This document shows positions 9,371 through 17,852 of a stretch of DNA of 64,000 nucleotides, in pieces. The stretch is from Cryomorpha sp963741985 (GTDB lineage Bacteria; Bacteroidota; Bacteroidia; Flavobacteriales_D; Cryomorphaceae): NCBI GenBank assembly GCA_963741985.1, contig CAVUKD010000004.1, forward strand, positions 1 through 64,000, given 5' to 3'. Below the pieces are notes generated by a model. That model was not told the DNA's origin and did no database searches. It worked only from the letters and a program-made list of their open reading frames with translations. The translations under genes and the position numbers were made by a program. The first letter of the stretch is position 1. Each line of letters opens with the position of its first letter.

Positions 9371-9619
9371 ATGAATAGAGAAGAGATATTTATTAAAATT
9401 CGAGATAATACTGCGGAGGTGTTGGGAATAGAAAAAACAGAAATCGAAATGAATTCAGAATTTAAGAACGACCTCGGTTGTGATTCTTTAATGTTATTAG
9501 ATCTGATTATGGAATTTGAAAATAGATTTGAGATGAGAATACCCGACAAGGAAGCAGAAGGTTTTTCAAATATTTCGTCGGTAGTTGATTATGTTTACAA
9601 GCGTTCGCATGATACTTAA
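9371..9619 (+). CDS. Acyl carrier protein
   Basis: Small acidic protein of about 82 residues. The phosphopantetheine attachment serine lies in GCDSLMLLDL, preceded by DLG and followed by acidic helix II (IMEFENRFEMRI), the classic ACP layout. The start could be either of two adjacent ATGs (9368 or 9371), right after AAGG. It is a specialised ACP in an accessory operon, not linked to fatty-acid synthesis genes here. A TGTATTT/AAATACA palindrome (9231-9246) lies in the gap before it. It probably tethers the substrate of the SDR or of the downstream phosphotransferase-like enzyme (inference). Confidence 0.9.
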   Translation: MNREEIFIKIRDNTAEVLGIEKTEIEMNSEFKNDLGCDSLMLLDLIMEFENRFEMRIPDKEAEGFSNISSVVDYVYKRSHDT

Positions 9620-9628
9620 ACTACCTAA

Positions 9629-12118
9629 ATGATTGATCATTTAAGCAATATAAGAATTCATCACGGCAGAGAGATTCATTCAATGCAAATCCATCAGGTA
9701 GGAGGCAAAGCAAAAGGGCTGGCTCTTCTACTTCAAAATGGGTTGAATACACCGGAATTTTATGTTATTGATTACAATGCTGTTAAACAATTAATGCATA
9801 ATGTTGATTTATTGAGACGTGTATTATTTGATTGGGGAGAAGAGCATAAAATTTCAAATACTGATTTGTGGGCGGTGCGCTCAAGTTCTGCAAATGAAGA
9901 TGGTAGTGAAAAATCATTCGCAGGTCAGTTTACTTCCGTTTTGAATCTGAGAAAAGATGAATTGGCAGAGGCGATTAGAAAAGTTGTTGACTCTTATAAG
10001 CGTGAGACAAATTATTCTGAGAAAGCGAAAAGTTTTGGTGTTATCATTCAAAAAATGTTGAATCCTGATTATTCCGGAATTTTCTTTTCGAGAGATCCGG
10101 TTTTGCACTATAGTGATCAGCCTGTAATTTCTATAATTCCGGGAATTGGAGATAATTTGGTTTCAGGTGAATTAGATGGCTATCCGATTCAATTCGAGAA
10201 TAATATTCCGGTGTTTGGAGATGTCGATAAGGTGGAAGGTGAACATTTTCAGGAGGGTGAGCGATTTAAGTTGCAACGCACTGGCGATGAAGTAAAGCAT
10301 GCAATAAACCCACATATTCAAAGCATGATTTCCATTGCAAATCAATTTGAAAAGATTCAAAAATGCGCTTTAGATTTTGAGTTTGCGATTCAAAACGGTG
10401 AACTTTTCTGGTTGCAAATTAGACCCATTACCACAAGGGTTCTCCATCCAAATCTGCAAGTATGGGATAATACCAGTGTAGAAGCTAATTATCCGGAAAC
10501 GACGCTTCCACTTAGTATTTCTTTTCTCAAAAATACCATGTTATTGGCTTATGGCGAAGGAGCTAAGGCTCTGGGATTTAAAGAAAAAGTGCGCAGAGAA
10601 AATCAACATTTATTAGCGAATATGGCGGGAGGCATTCAGGGTGCATTGTATTACAATGTTACCGCCTGGCAGACTTTGATTTATCAGATGCCATTTGGAA
10701 GTCGACTAAGCAACAAACTTCCCGGTTTATGGGGAATGGGAAAAACTGTTTTCGAAAAGCCGGATGTGAGCCATACGCGTTTTGATAAATTGGTGATAGC
10801 ATTTAAGATATTAGGGGAATTGTTGCATGGTAAACGAACCGAGAAAGAATATTTAAAATTGTTTCAAATTCACATTGAAGGTTTTGATTTAAAGGCGATT
10901 AAAAGTGACGATTTTGAGCAATTAAAAGAGAAATACCAGGAGATTGAGGATAAGTTTGGTAGTAAATGGTTAGCGCCGACTCTCAATGGTTTTAATAACA
11001 TGGTCATTTTTACTTTGTTAAAAAGAAAATTACATCGATCGAAAATCGGAAGGGGTTACCCCAATTTCATCAATGATATCTTGTTTGCGGAAGGCGATGT
11101 AAAATCGGTTCAGTTGGTTAGAAAGTTTCAGGAAATTATCGAAATAATTTACAAATCCGACGAATTAAAACGATTCTTTCTTGAACAAGATAAGCAAGAA
11201 ATATGGGCTCAAATCCCATTGGAATTTCCAACGTTTTATAACGAATTGTGCGCTTATATCAATGAATTTGGAAACAGAGCAGATCAGGGTGAATTGAAGT
11301 TGGAAACTATCAATTATAAACAAGATCCGAGTTTGTTTATAGCTTTTATAAAATCGAGTTTAAAAGGATACAGACCTATTGAAAAGACTGCTGAACATTT
11401 TAATTATAAAGCGATTTTACGTAAGTATTACCCAGTTAATATTTTCAATAGGTGGTGGTTTAAAAGGTTAATATCGGGTACCATTAATCGAATGAAGGCA
11501 CGTGAAAATTATCGATTTATGCGCACCGATACATTTGCGGTAATCAGGACACTTTTTCTTCAAATGGGCAAAGTATTGCAGGACGAAGGATGGATTGACA
11601 CCACACGAGACGTTTTGTATCTTAGGTTGGAAGAGTTGTTTGATTTGTCTTTAAGAGATAAATTTAAAACAATTATTGATGAGCGAAAGAAAGCATATTC
11701 TAACTATAAAAAAGTGGATCGTTGTAATCGCTACATAAAAGTTAAGGATACGTATTTTGGTATTCATCAAACTGATACCACCCTTGAAGGCAATGAATTA
11801 AAAGGTACACCTTGTTGTAGTGGCGTTGTAACGAATAAGGTCATTATCATTGATAAAAACACAGATTTCGACCAAGATTTTTCAGACTATATTTTGGTTG
11901 CAGAATATTTCGACCCGGGCTGGGTCAATCTTTTTTATCAAGCTAAGGGTATCATTTCCGAAAGGGGAAATCTATTAAGCCATACTTCAATTATTTGCAG
12001 AGAACTGAACTTAACGGCTATAGTGGGTGTAAAAGGTGTTTTGAAAAAAGTTAAAAATGGGGATACAATAACAATGGATGGGGAGCGGGGAATACTAAAA
12101 ATACATGCAGATGGTTAA
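9629..12118 (+). CDS. PEP-synthase/rifampin-phosphotransferase-like enzyme
   Basis: 829-residue protein. The N-terminal ATP-grasp domain (about 20-285) has GGKAKGLALLL, AVRSSSANEDGSEKSFAGQ and the end WLQIRPIT, as in PEP synthase and pyruvate phosphate dikinase. Residues about 290-720 form a poorly conserved middle region. The C-terminal swivelling phosphohistidine domain holds SERGNLLSHTSIICREL with the likely catalytic His at residue 785. There is no C-terminal PEP/pyruvate TIM barrel, so the layout matches rifampin phosphotransferase and related ATP-dependent dikinases rather than true PEP synthase. Probably transfers the beta-phosphate of ATP to a small molecule or ACP-bound acceptor in the middle domain (inference). 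It starts 9 bp after the ACP stop and overlaps the next gene by 14 bp. Confidence 0.85.
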   Translation: MIDHLSNIRIHHGREIHSMQIHQVGGKAKGLALLLQNGLNTPEFYVIDYNAVKQLMHNVDLLRRVLFDWGEEHKISNTDLWAVRSSSANEDGSEKSFAGQFTSVLNLRKDELAEAIRKVVDSYKRETNYSEKAKSFGVIIQKMLNPDYSGIFFSRDPVLHYSDQPVISIIPGIGDNLVSGELDGYPIQFENNIPVFGDVDKVEGEHFQEGERFKLQRTGDEVKHAINPHIQSMISIANQFEKIQKCALDFEFAIQNGELFWLQIRPITTRVLHPNLQVWDNTSVEANYPETTLPLSISFLKNTMLLAYGEGAKALGFKEKVRRENQHLLANMAGGIQGALYYNVTAWQTLIYQMPFGSRLSNKLPGLWGMGKTVFEKPDVSHTRFDKLVIAFKILGELLHGKRTEKEYLKLFQIHIEGFDLKAIKSDDFEQLKEKYQEIEDKFGSKWLAPTLNGFNNMVIFTLLKRKLHRSKIGRGYPNFINDILFAEGDVKSVQLVRKFQEIIEIIYKSDELKRFFLEQDKQEIWAQIPLEFPTFYNELCAYINEFGNRADQGELKLETINYKQDPSLFIAFIKSSLKGYRPIEKTAEHFNYKAILRKYYPVNIFNRWWFKRLISGTINRMKARENYRFMRTDTFAVIRTLFLQMGKVLQDEGWIDTTRDVLYLRLEELFDLSLRDKFKTIIDERKKAYSNYKKVDRCNRYIKVKDTYFGIHQTDTTLEGNELKGTPCCSGVVTNKVIIIDKNTDFDQDFSDYILVAEYFDPGWVNLFYQAKGIISERGNLLSHTSIICRELNLTAIVGVKGVLKKVKNGDTITMDGERGILKIHADG

Positions 12119-13469
12119 TTTTGAACTGGCTTCTCTGCTCACTCGCGTAAATTTATCTCAAGACGAGAAGAATGCTATACTAAGTAGTTTAAAAGAAAGG
12201 AAACCAAATGCCGAGCGAATTCAATTTTTTCAATATTGCAAAGATTGGAAGTTAGCACCAATGGTTTACAGTCAAATTGTAAAATACAATTTGGAAAGTC
12301 ATTTTGATATTGATGTTTTGAATTTATTCAAAGGTCAATATGATTTGGTAAAAACACAGAATACCAAAAGAAATGAACACGCCGTAGCGTTTCTGAAGGT
12401 ATTCAAAGAAGAAGGGATAGATGTAATTATTCTAAAAGGAAATTACCTTGCACATACCGCCTACAACGAACTGGGCTATAAGCGAATGAATGATTTGGAT
12501 ATCCTCATTCGAAAAGAAGATTGGGATCGAATTCAAGATGTTTATCTCCGGTTGGGCTATATTCCTTTGGGCTTCGGTTGGAGTGGTGAAAAGGAAAAGC
12601 CGGCATCATTCAGTCATGTTGGCATCGCTTTTATAAGTCCGGATTTCTCGTGTATTATTGGTTCGCAATGGGGAATTAAATCACCCACCACTTCTTATCA
12701 TGTAGATATTGAAAATCTCTGGCAAACGGCTCAGCCATTTAATTTCTGTGGCGTAGAGGTGAAATCGCTTTCGCCGGAATACAATCTCTTGCACCTGATA
12801 TTGCATTTGGGCGTGTACAAATGTGGAATTCGTGATTTTATGGATATTTATAATTTGATGCGTACAGAGAAAATGGATGAAACTGAATTAAAGCGAATAA
12901 TTCAGTATGCTAATGCAGAACAAAAAACGCGATTCAGTATGACTTTATGCAATTTTTGTTGTCCTGTATTTGGCGACAAATTAATAAACGAAATTGCAGA
13001 AAAGAATAAAGGTTTTCTCGGCAAAAGGCTGGATGGACGTCTGAAAACAATGAAAGCTACCCAAGATTTTCAAACGTCGTACAATGATTACTTTCAAGAT
13101 ATAGAGAAAAAAGTCATCTATTTCAATTTGTTTCCTCAGTTTCATCTGAAACTGCTTTTTTACTTATCTATTTTGAGAATGGTTTACTTTCCAAAAACTC
13201 ATATTGCTTTAAAATTGAATGATCAAGCCCACATTCCTAATTTGTGGAATAAATTCACAAGTAGCCTGAAAGCTCCTTATATTGTGTTTTCATTAATAGC
13301 TCAGGAAATTGGATGGACATTTACGATTTTACTTTTTTCAAAATTACTCTTCGACCTGCTGTTTTCAATTAAAAACTATTTTATCAAATCGAAATCTTAT
13401 TTTGACTATTTGAAAGAAAGAGGAGTTGATCCAATTGAGATAGAGAGAGTCGTAAAAAATATTCAATAA
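12105..13469 (+). CDS. Nucleotidyltransferase-family protein (NTP_transf_5-like)
   Basis: 454 residues. The segment DVIILKGNYLAHTAY...KRMNDLDILIRKEDW holds the paired acidic residues DLD after a GxK-type motif, characteristic of the uncharacterised nucleotidyltransferase group PF14907, often found in cell-surface polysaccharide and natural-product clusters. A later segment NLLHLILHLGVYKCGIRDFMDIYNL (split over two helices) also fits that family. The C-terminus (about 335-420) contains two hydrophobic segments that may lie in or on the membrane. The start overlaps the preceding gene by 14 bp and its TAA overlaps the next ATG by one base, so translation is probably coupled. Confidence 0.8.
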   Translation: MQMVNFELASLLTRVNLSQDEKNAILSSLKERKPNAERIQFFQYCKDWKLAPMVYSQIVKYNLESHFDIDVLNLFKGQYDLVKTQNTKRNEHAVAFLKVFKEEGIDVIILKGNYLAHTAYNELGYKRMNDLDILIRKEDWDRIQDVYLRLGYIPLGFGWSGEKEKPASFSHVGIAFISPDFSCIIGSQWGIKSPTTSYHVDIENLWQTAQPFNFCGVEVKSLSPEYNLLHLILHLGVYKCGIRDFMDIYNLMRTEKMDETELKRIIQYANAEQKTRFSMTLCNFCCPVFGDKLINEIAEKNKGFLGKRLDGRLKTMKATQDFQTSYNDYFQDIEKKVIYFNLFPQFHLKLLFYLSILRMVYFPKTHIALKLNDQAHIPNLWNKFTSSLKAPYIVFSLIAQEIGWTFTILLFSKLLFDLLFSIKNYFIKSKSYFDYLKERGVDPIEIERVVKNIQ

Positions 13470-14047
13470 TGAAACTGATAGCCATTACAGGAACAGACGG
13501 TACGGGAAAATCGACTTTATGCCAAAATTTGTGTGCGAAATACCCGAACTTTAGAGAGGTAAGCATTTGGGATACCATGGACGGATTTTTGTTTCACACA
13601 AAGAAGGATATCGACACGTATTTATGCGCATTATCAGCCAATGCGCGCTTGTTATTTTTGAGTCATGCTTTGATGCAAGCATTGGATAAGGCGCGAGGGT
13701 CAAAAGCTGAAACACTCCTGCTGAATGGGTATTATTATAAGTATTTTGCATCTGAATTGGTTTTAGGAGCTAATTCCATTTTGGTAACCAAGCTGATAGA
13801 CGCTTTTCCGGTTCCTGATCTCATTGTCGAATTGGTGGGCAATCCAAAGGTGAGCTTTGCTCGAAAAGATACACTTTCCAGATATGAGTGTGGTTTGCAA
13901 CCCCCATCATTTGAGACGTTTGAAGCATTTCAGAAAAAAGTTATCATTCAATTCCAGACTTTCGATAGAAAGGATTGGAAAACGATATCTTCAATATTAT
14001 CTATTGATGAAGTATTCAACCAATGTTTAAAGTGCATTGAAAGGTGA
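13469..14047 (+). CDS. P-loop kinase, thymidylate-kinase-like (first copy)
   Basis: 192 residues with Walker A GTDGTGKST at residues 8-16 of an N-terminal beta strand MKLIAITG, as in thymidylate kinases. A lid-like region RKDTLSRYECG and the segment PDLIVELVGNP resemble the LID and substrate sections of dTMP kinase, but the DR(Y/H) motif of true thymidylate kinase is not seen at its usual place, so the substrate is probably not dTMP. The ATG shares one base with the upstream stop, and the next gene starts inside its last codons. Confidence 0.75.
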   Translation: MKLIAITGTDGTGKSTLCQNLCAKYPNFREVSIWDTMDGFLFHTKKDIDTYLCALSANARLLFLSHALMQALDKARGSKAETLLLNGYYYKYFASELVLGANSILVTKLIDAFPVPDLIVELVGNPKVSFARKDTLSRYECGLQPPSFETFEAFQKKVIIQFQTFDRKDWKTISSILSIDEVFNQCLKCIER

Positions 14048-14841
14048 CTGAGATGATTGTAATAACCGGACTCGATGGGAGTGGTAAAAGCACTTTTCAC
14101 AGTAAATTGGAAACTCAATTCGGCTCTCAATCCGCAATTCTTCGTTTGCCCAAAATGGATCCGGAAAAATTTCAAGATGACATCGTTCTTTTTAATTGCT
14201 GTAAGTTGATAAACGAACTTGGCGAACGGGGAGACAAAGAGTCAGAACCGGGAATGAAAATGATAGCCATGTTTTCTTCAGTAGTGTTGTTTAATGACCT
14301 GTTCAATTATTTAAAAAAGCCGAATGTTAAAGTCATTTTTTGCGAAAGACATCCATTGGTGGATACATATATCTATGCCAAGGCGTATCTGAACGTTATG
14401 CATCCTTCAAACTTATCATTCGGAAAAGCAAAAGAAATGGATGCGTCCTATGCTTTACTTTTTACGGAAGTAATGCGCAGGTTGAAAGTGAGTTTTACAG
14501 CGTCAAATTCATCCAAAAGCCGCGCACTTCTCTCATTTCTGTATGATTGGTTTTCTAAAATAGAGAATCTTAATCCCGAAAACTTGTTTCATCTATTCGA
14601 TATGAGAAAGCCGGATGAGGTTTTCTTTTTAGACGCACCGACAGAAGTTTTATTCTCACGGATTGTTGGAAGAGTGCATATTGAATATCACGAAAATATA
14701 GCTGCTTTGAAAAAGATGAGATCAAATTACCTTGAGCTTTTACCAAAATTCGAATCGAGAGTTGAAATTATCGATGCGACCACTAAAACAGGCCCGGATT
14801 CTTTGTTTGAAAGTCTCAGGAGACGTTACTTCAATACCTAA
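14044..14841 (+). CDS. P-loop kinase, thymidylate-kinase-like (second copy)
   Basis: 265 residues, starting with GTG in the overlap GTGA with the preceding stop (an ATG three codons in is the alternative). Walker A is GLDGSGKST; CERHPLVDTYIYAKAY contains an ERHP motif resembling the dTMP-kinase DRY region; DEVFFLDAPTEVLFSRIVGR resembles the thymidylate-kinase PDLTLYLDV...R section. Longer than typical dTMP kinases (about 210). It is clearly related in fold to the previous gene but divergent, so the two may phosphorylate successive intermediates or act as a pair (inference). It is the last gene of the operon, converging on the HMG-CoA reductase fusion 157 bp away. Confidence 0.75.
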   Translation: MTEMIVITGLDGSGKSTFHSKLETQFGSQSAILRLPKMDPEKFQDDIVLFNCCKLINELGERGDKESEPGMKMIAMFSSVVLFNDLFNYLKKPNVKVIFCERHPLVDTYIYAKAYLNVMHPSNLSFGKAKEMDASYALLFTEVMRRLKVSFTASNSSKSRALLSFLYDWFSKIENLNPENLFHLFDMRKPDEVFFLDAPTEVLFSRIVGRVHIEYHENIAALKKMRSNYLELLPKFESRVEIIDATTKTGPDSLFESLRRRYFNT

Positions 14842-14998
14842 TCTAACAGATGAATAAATCGGAAACTGACTAAATTTTGAATTGACACAAATCTCAATTG
14901 AAGCAAAGGCGGTAAGTACATTTAAAAGCGATCGGCATCTTTTTTATGGCTCCAGCGTGCCACAAATAGCCCTCTATTTTTCTCTACTTCCATCCATT

Positions 14999-17326
14999 TT
15001 AGTCATTCTCAATATAGTTATACATTCTAACTGAATTTTGAAAAATCCGGTCAGTGAATTTTAATTTCATAACAACTTCAGCCGCACAATAGAATAAAAT
15101 GCGACTCAGGATGTATTCCTTTAAAGTAACCACGTAGCCTTTTTTCCAAACTTCCCAATCGATAGCTTCATCAGCGTTCAACTGAAAGTGGTATTTTAAA
15201 TAATACATTAATTCAGTACGAGAAAAGTTAGAAGGCAGTGTAAAACTCAAAAATTCCACAATGTCCCGGTGCGGATAATTGATTACTGCCAATTCCCAAT
15301 CGTAGGCACAGACTTCTCCCTTATCTCTTACTGCAACGTTCCGCGGATTGTAGTCATTATGAATCAGGGTTTTGTATAGACCAATTAATTCTTTTTTTGG
15401 GGTATGAGATAAAATCAAACGTCTCAGGAAATGCTTTTTTTGGTCATCTTCTTCAATAGCAATCTCTACGAGCTTAGCGTACAAAGGTGTGATTCTTTCA
15501 AAATAAAATGGCTTTACAGATTGAGGATGTTTATTTAAAGCTGTTCTGCGAGAGCATTGATGAACCGTATTAATTGCTTTTATAGCCGATTCGATTATTG
15601 GCGATGTCCAATGGTCAGGCTTGTTCTCAGCATCCATCAACAGCATATCCGCGGGGTTTAATCGCTCTTGAGCCAAAATAAAAATTTCCCTTTTTTCATC
15701 TCTGATTTGTCCGTAATAACGTGGTGCCATTTTTAAATTATTTTGATGAATAAATGCAGCCACTGCAAGTTCTTTCAAATGAGAATTGGCGTATTCTAAT
15801 TCATTTTTATGTGCTGTTATTAAATCAGATAATTCGGGATCGACAGAGGCAGCCATCAAATGCAAACCCTTGATAGTTTCGAGACCGGTTGCTTTAGATT
15901 TTAACAAAATAGGAACCGTTTGATTGCCAAATTCTAAATTGACAGGGATAAAACCAATCAATTTTCGGTTAACCCGCTTACTCAGATTCATCAATATTCC
16001 ATTTTCTACTTCTCCTTTTAAAAAAAATACATTGGAAATCTCTTTACTGAAATAGGGTTTTACAATTTGTTGAATAAAGTTTTGATCAATTTCATTCCAT
16101 TGCAGCCAATCAACTGGTTTATTTCTCCCGAGTTTTTCATGCGCTTTCGCAAATTCACCGCTTACCATTGCCGCATAGGTGGAAAGTTCTATACCCAAAA
16201 CGAAACCGGCAATTAAAGATGCGAAACGTCCAACTTTTCCGGTTCCCCCACATTTCATCATTGCCAATGCCTCTTTTTGCTTGGGCAGGTGCGTACCTCC
16301 GCCAATAGTACCAATAACCAATGAGAATAATGTGAGGCTAACTTCAAGTCCCTCGGGGTGTTTTTTAAGTACAAGGTCAGCAACAGAAGATTCGTGAATC
16401 GACGCTAAATCCTGTCCTGTGGCAGCAAATATTGCCGCAATGGCATTGGCTGCATTAATGGTGTATCCTACCATACCATTTAACTCGGCGTATTTTCTGC
16501 TCGGTTCGTAAAACTTGAAGAGCTGTTCTGAACTTGTTCTTAATATTTTATGAATCACATCCTCTTTCAGAATAGCGTGGGCAATAACCTTAGTTCCTCG
16601 ACCATGACGAATCAAGAATTTCGATACTTTTTTATCTGAAGAACCATTCCCTTCCAATACAAAATCGGTGATCTTTTCGAAACCTGCAGCTTCATATTCG
16701 GCAACAATCCACCGAATAGCATGCCATGTGCAAGTTGTCGTCATGTTCTGGCCGGCAGCATCTCCGGTAGTATATACAAAATTAGCATGTACATTTTCCG
16801 CATCACGATGTACAATGATTTCCAATAAAGTGGCGTGGTTGGAATAATTTTCTGCCACTTCCCGAATTTGGGTAAACCTTTCGGTAATCCATTTTTCGAA
16901 ATGAATGGCATTTTCAATTGTGGACAAAATGAAGAGCGGAGAACGTACCATCTTTTGGTGCACTACCTCTGCTGAAAACCCGCCACTCATACTAAGGGCT
17001 TTAGCGCCTCGGTTCATGCTGGCAATAAGCGCACCCTCAAGCGTGGCACCCATACAAAACACTTCTTCTTTTGAGTCATTGCTCAGGTACATTAACGGGC
17101 CAACCAGACCAAGCGGAATTTCAACGGCTCCAACCAATGATTCAATATTGTTTTGAATCTCAGTGTGATTGATTGTTGTTTTTTCGACTTCCTCAAGATT
17201 AAAACCTAATTCTTCCATGTATTCCTTGCGGTATAAAATGGCTGATTTAGTTAAAAGTCCCCGACCTGGGACGGGTTTATATTTTTCTGTCTCTACATGA
17301 ATTGATGCTGTTTTATCTTTTTCCAT
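14999..17326 (-). CDS. HMG-CoA reductase fused to an APH/choline-kinase-like domain
   Basis: 775 residues with two enzymes in one chain. Residues 1 to about 430 are a class I HMG-CoA reductase, which makes mevalonate: catalytic Glu62 in NIESLVG, GDAAGQN (188-194), Lys in DKK (231-233), Asp306 in TGQD, NAD(P)H loop GTIGGG (339-344) and a C-terminal His396 in AHEKLGRN. Residues about 440-775 are an aminoglycoside-phosphotransferase/choline-kinase fold: HNDYNPRN (656-663) is the Brenner motif with Asp658 and Asn663, and DWE (676-678) holds the Mg-binding Asp. No membrane segments. It overlaps the upstream DUF454 gene by 14 bp. The fused kinase might phosphorylate mevalonate or a related alcohol (inference only). 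Confidence 0.88.
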   Translation of the reverse strand: MEKDKTASIHVETEKYKPVPGRGLLTKSAILYRKEYMEELGFNLEEVEKTTINHTEIQNNIESLVGAVEIPLGLVGPLMYLSNDSKEEVFCMGATLEGALIASMNRGAKALSMSGGFSAEVVHQKMVRSPLFILSTIENAIHFEKWITERFTQIREVAENYSNHATLLEIIVHRDAENVHANFVYTTGDAAGQNMTTTCTWHAIRWIVAEYEAAGFEKITDFVLEGNGSSDKKVSKFLIRHGRGTKVIAHAILKEDVIHKILRTSSEQLFKFYEPSRKYAELNGMVGYTINAANAIAAIFAATGQDLASIHESSVADLVLKKHPEGLEVSLTLFSLVIGTIGGGTHLPKQKEALAMMKCGGTGKVGRFASLIAGFVLGIELSTYAAMVSGEFAKAHEKLGRNKPVDWLQWNEIDQNFIQQIVKPYFSKEISNVFFLKGEVENGILMNLSKRVNRKLIGFIPVNLEFGNQTVPILLKSKATGLETIKGLHLMAASVDPELSDLITAHKNELEYANSHLKELAVAAFIHQNNLKMAPRYYGQIRDEKREIFILAQERLNPADMLLMDAENKPDHWTSPIIESAIKAINTVHQCSRRTALNKHPQSVKPFYFERITPLYAKLVEIAIEEDDQKKHFLRRLILSHTPKKELIGLYKTLIHNDYNPRNVAVRDKGEVCAYDWELAVINYPHRDIVEFLSFTLPSNFSRTELMYYLKYHFQLNADEAIDWEVWKKGYVVTLKEYILSRILFYCAAEVVMKLKFTDRIFQNSVRMYNYIEND

Positions 17327-17687
17327 GACTTAATAATCTGTAAATAACAATACTGCCTACTACACCAATGGAGTTGAGTAAAATGATGATAGGAATGGAT
17401 AAAGTAAAAATAAACTGTGCCACTATAATAGATACCCAAAATTGTGAAATAACAAACCATTTGGCTTTAGAAGATACATTCCCACTATTAAATTTATTCA
17501 AAACTTTTCCGAGAATGCGCTGCCTTAGCATCCAATTATATAATTTATCCGAACTTTTTAAAAAGAACCATCCCGAAAGTAAAATAAAAGGAATACCGGG
17601 AATGCCGGGCAGGATAATACCAATATAAGCTAATACCAGAAAACTCAGTCCTAAAATAAAAAACAGTGATTTCTTCCAGTTGGTCAT
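17313..17687 (-). CDS. DUF454-family membrane protein
   Basis: About 124 residues with the DUF454 (YbaN-like) signature: an N-terminal hydrophobic helix, LPGIPGIPFILLSGWFF, then a basic loop SSDKLYNWMLRQ and two C-terminal hydrophobic helices. Function unknown in the family. The ATG at 17687 gives MTNWKKSL; an ATG two codons earlier is possible. Its last codons overlap the ATG of the HMG-CoA reductase fusion, so the two are probably translated together and the protein may act in the same membrane-linked (perhaps lipid) process (inference). Confidence 0.85.
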   Translation of the reverse strand: MTNWKKSLFFILGLSFLVLAYIGIILPGIPGIPFILLSGWFFLKSSDKLYNWMLRQRILGKVLNKFNSGNVSSKAKWFVISQFWVSIIVAQFIFTLSIPIIILLNSIGVVGSIVIYRLLSHGKR

Positions 17688-17734
17688 ATACACAAATATG
17701 ATAATTTGATAAGATTGTGAGACGGTAGGATAAT

Positions 17735-17756
17735 TAATTAGGCAAAAGCCTAATTA
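17735..17756. repeat. Perfect 9-bp hairpin
   Basis: TAATTAGGC, loop AAAA, GCCTAATTA. It lies between the start of the DUF454 gene and the end of the transposase and is not followed by a clear T-run. It may end the transposase transcript or be part of the insertion-sequence end. Confidence 0.5.
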
Positions 17757-17852
17757 TAATCAATTTAATCATTGGATTCGCTTCGATAAGTTAAATGTCC
17801 TGATTCATTTTCTAATAGCTTGATTTGCTCGATAAGCTCTTTTTCTGATATG

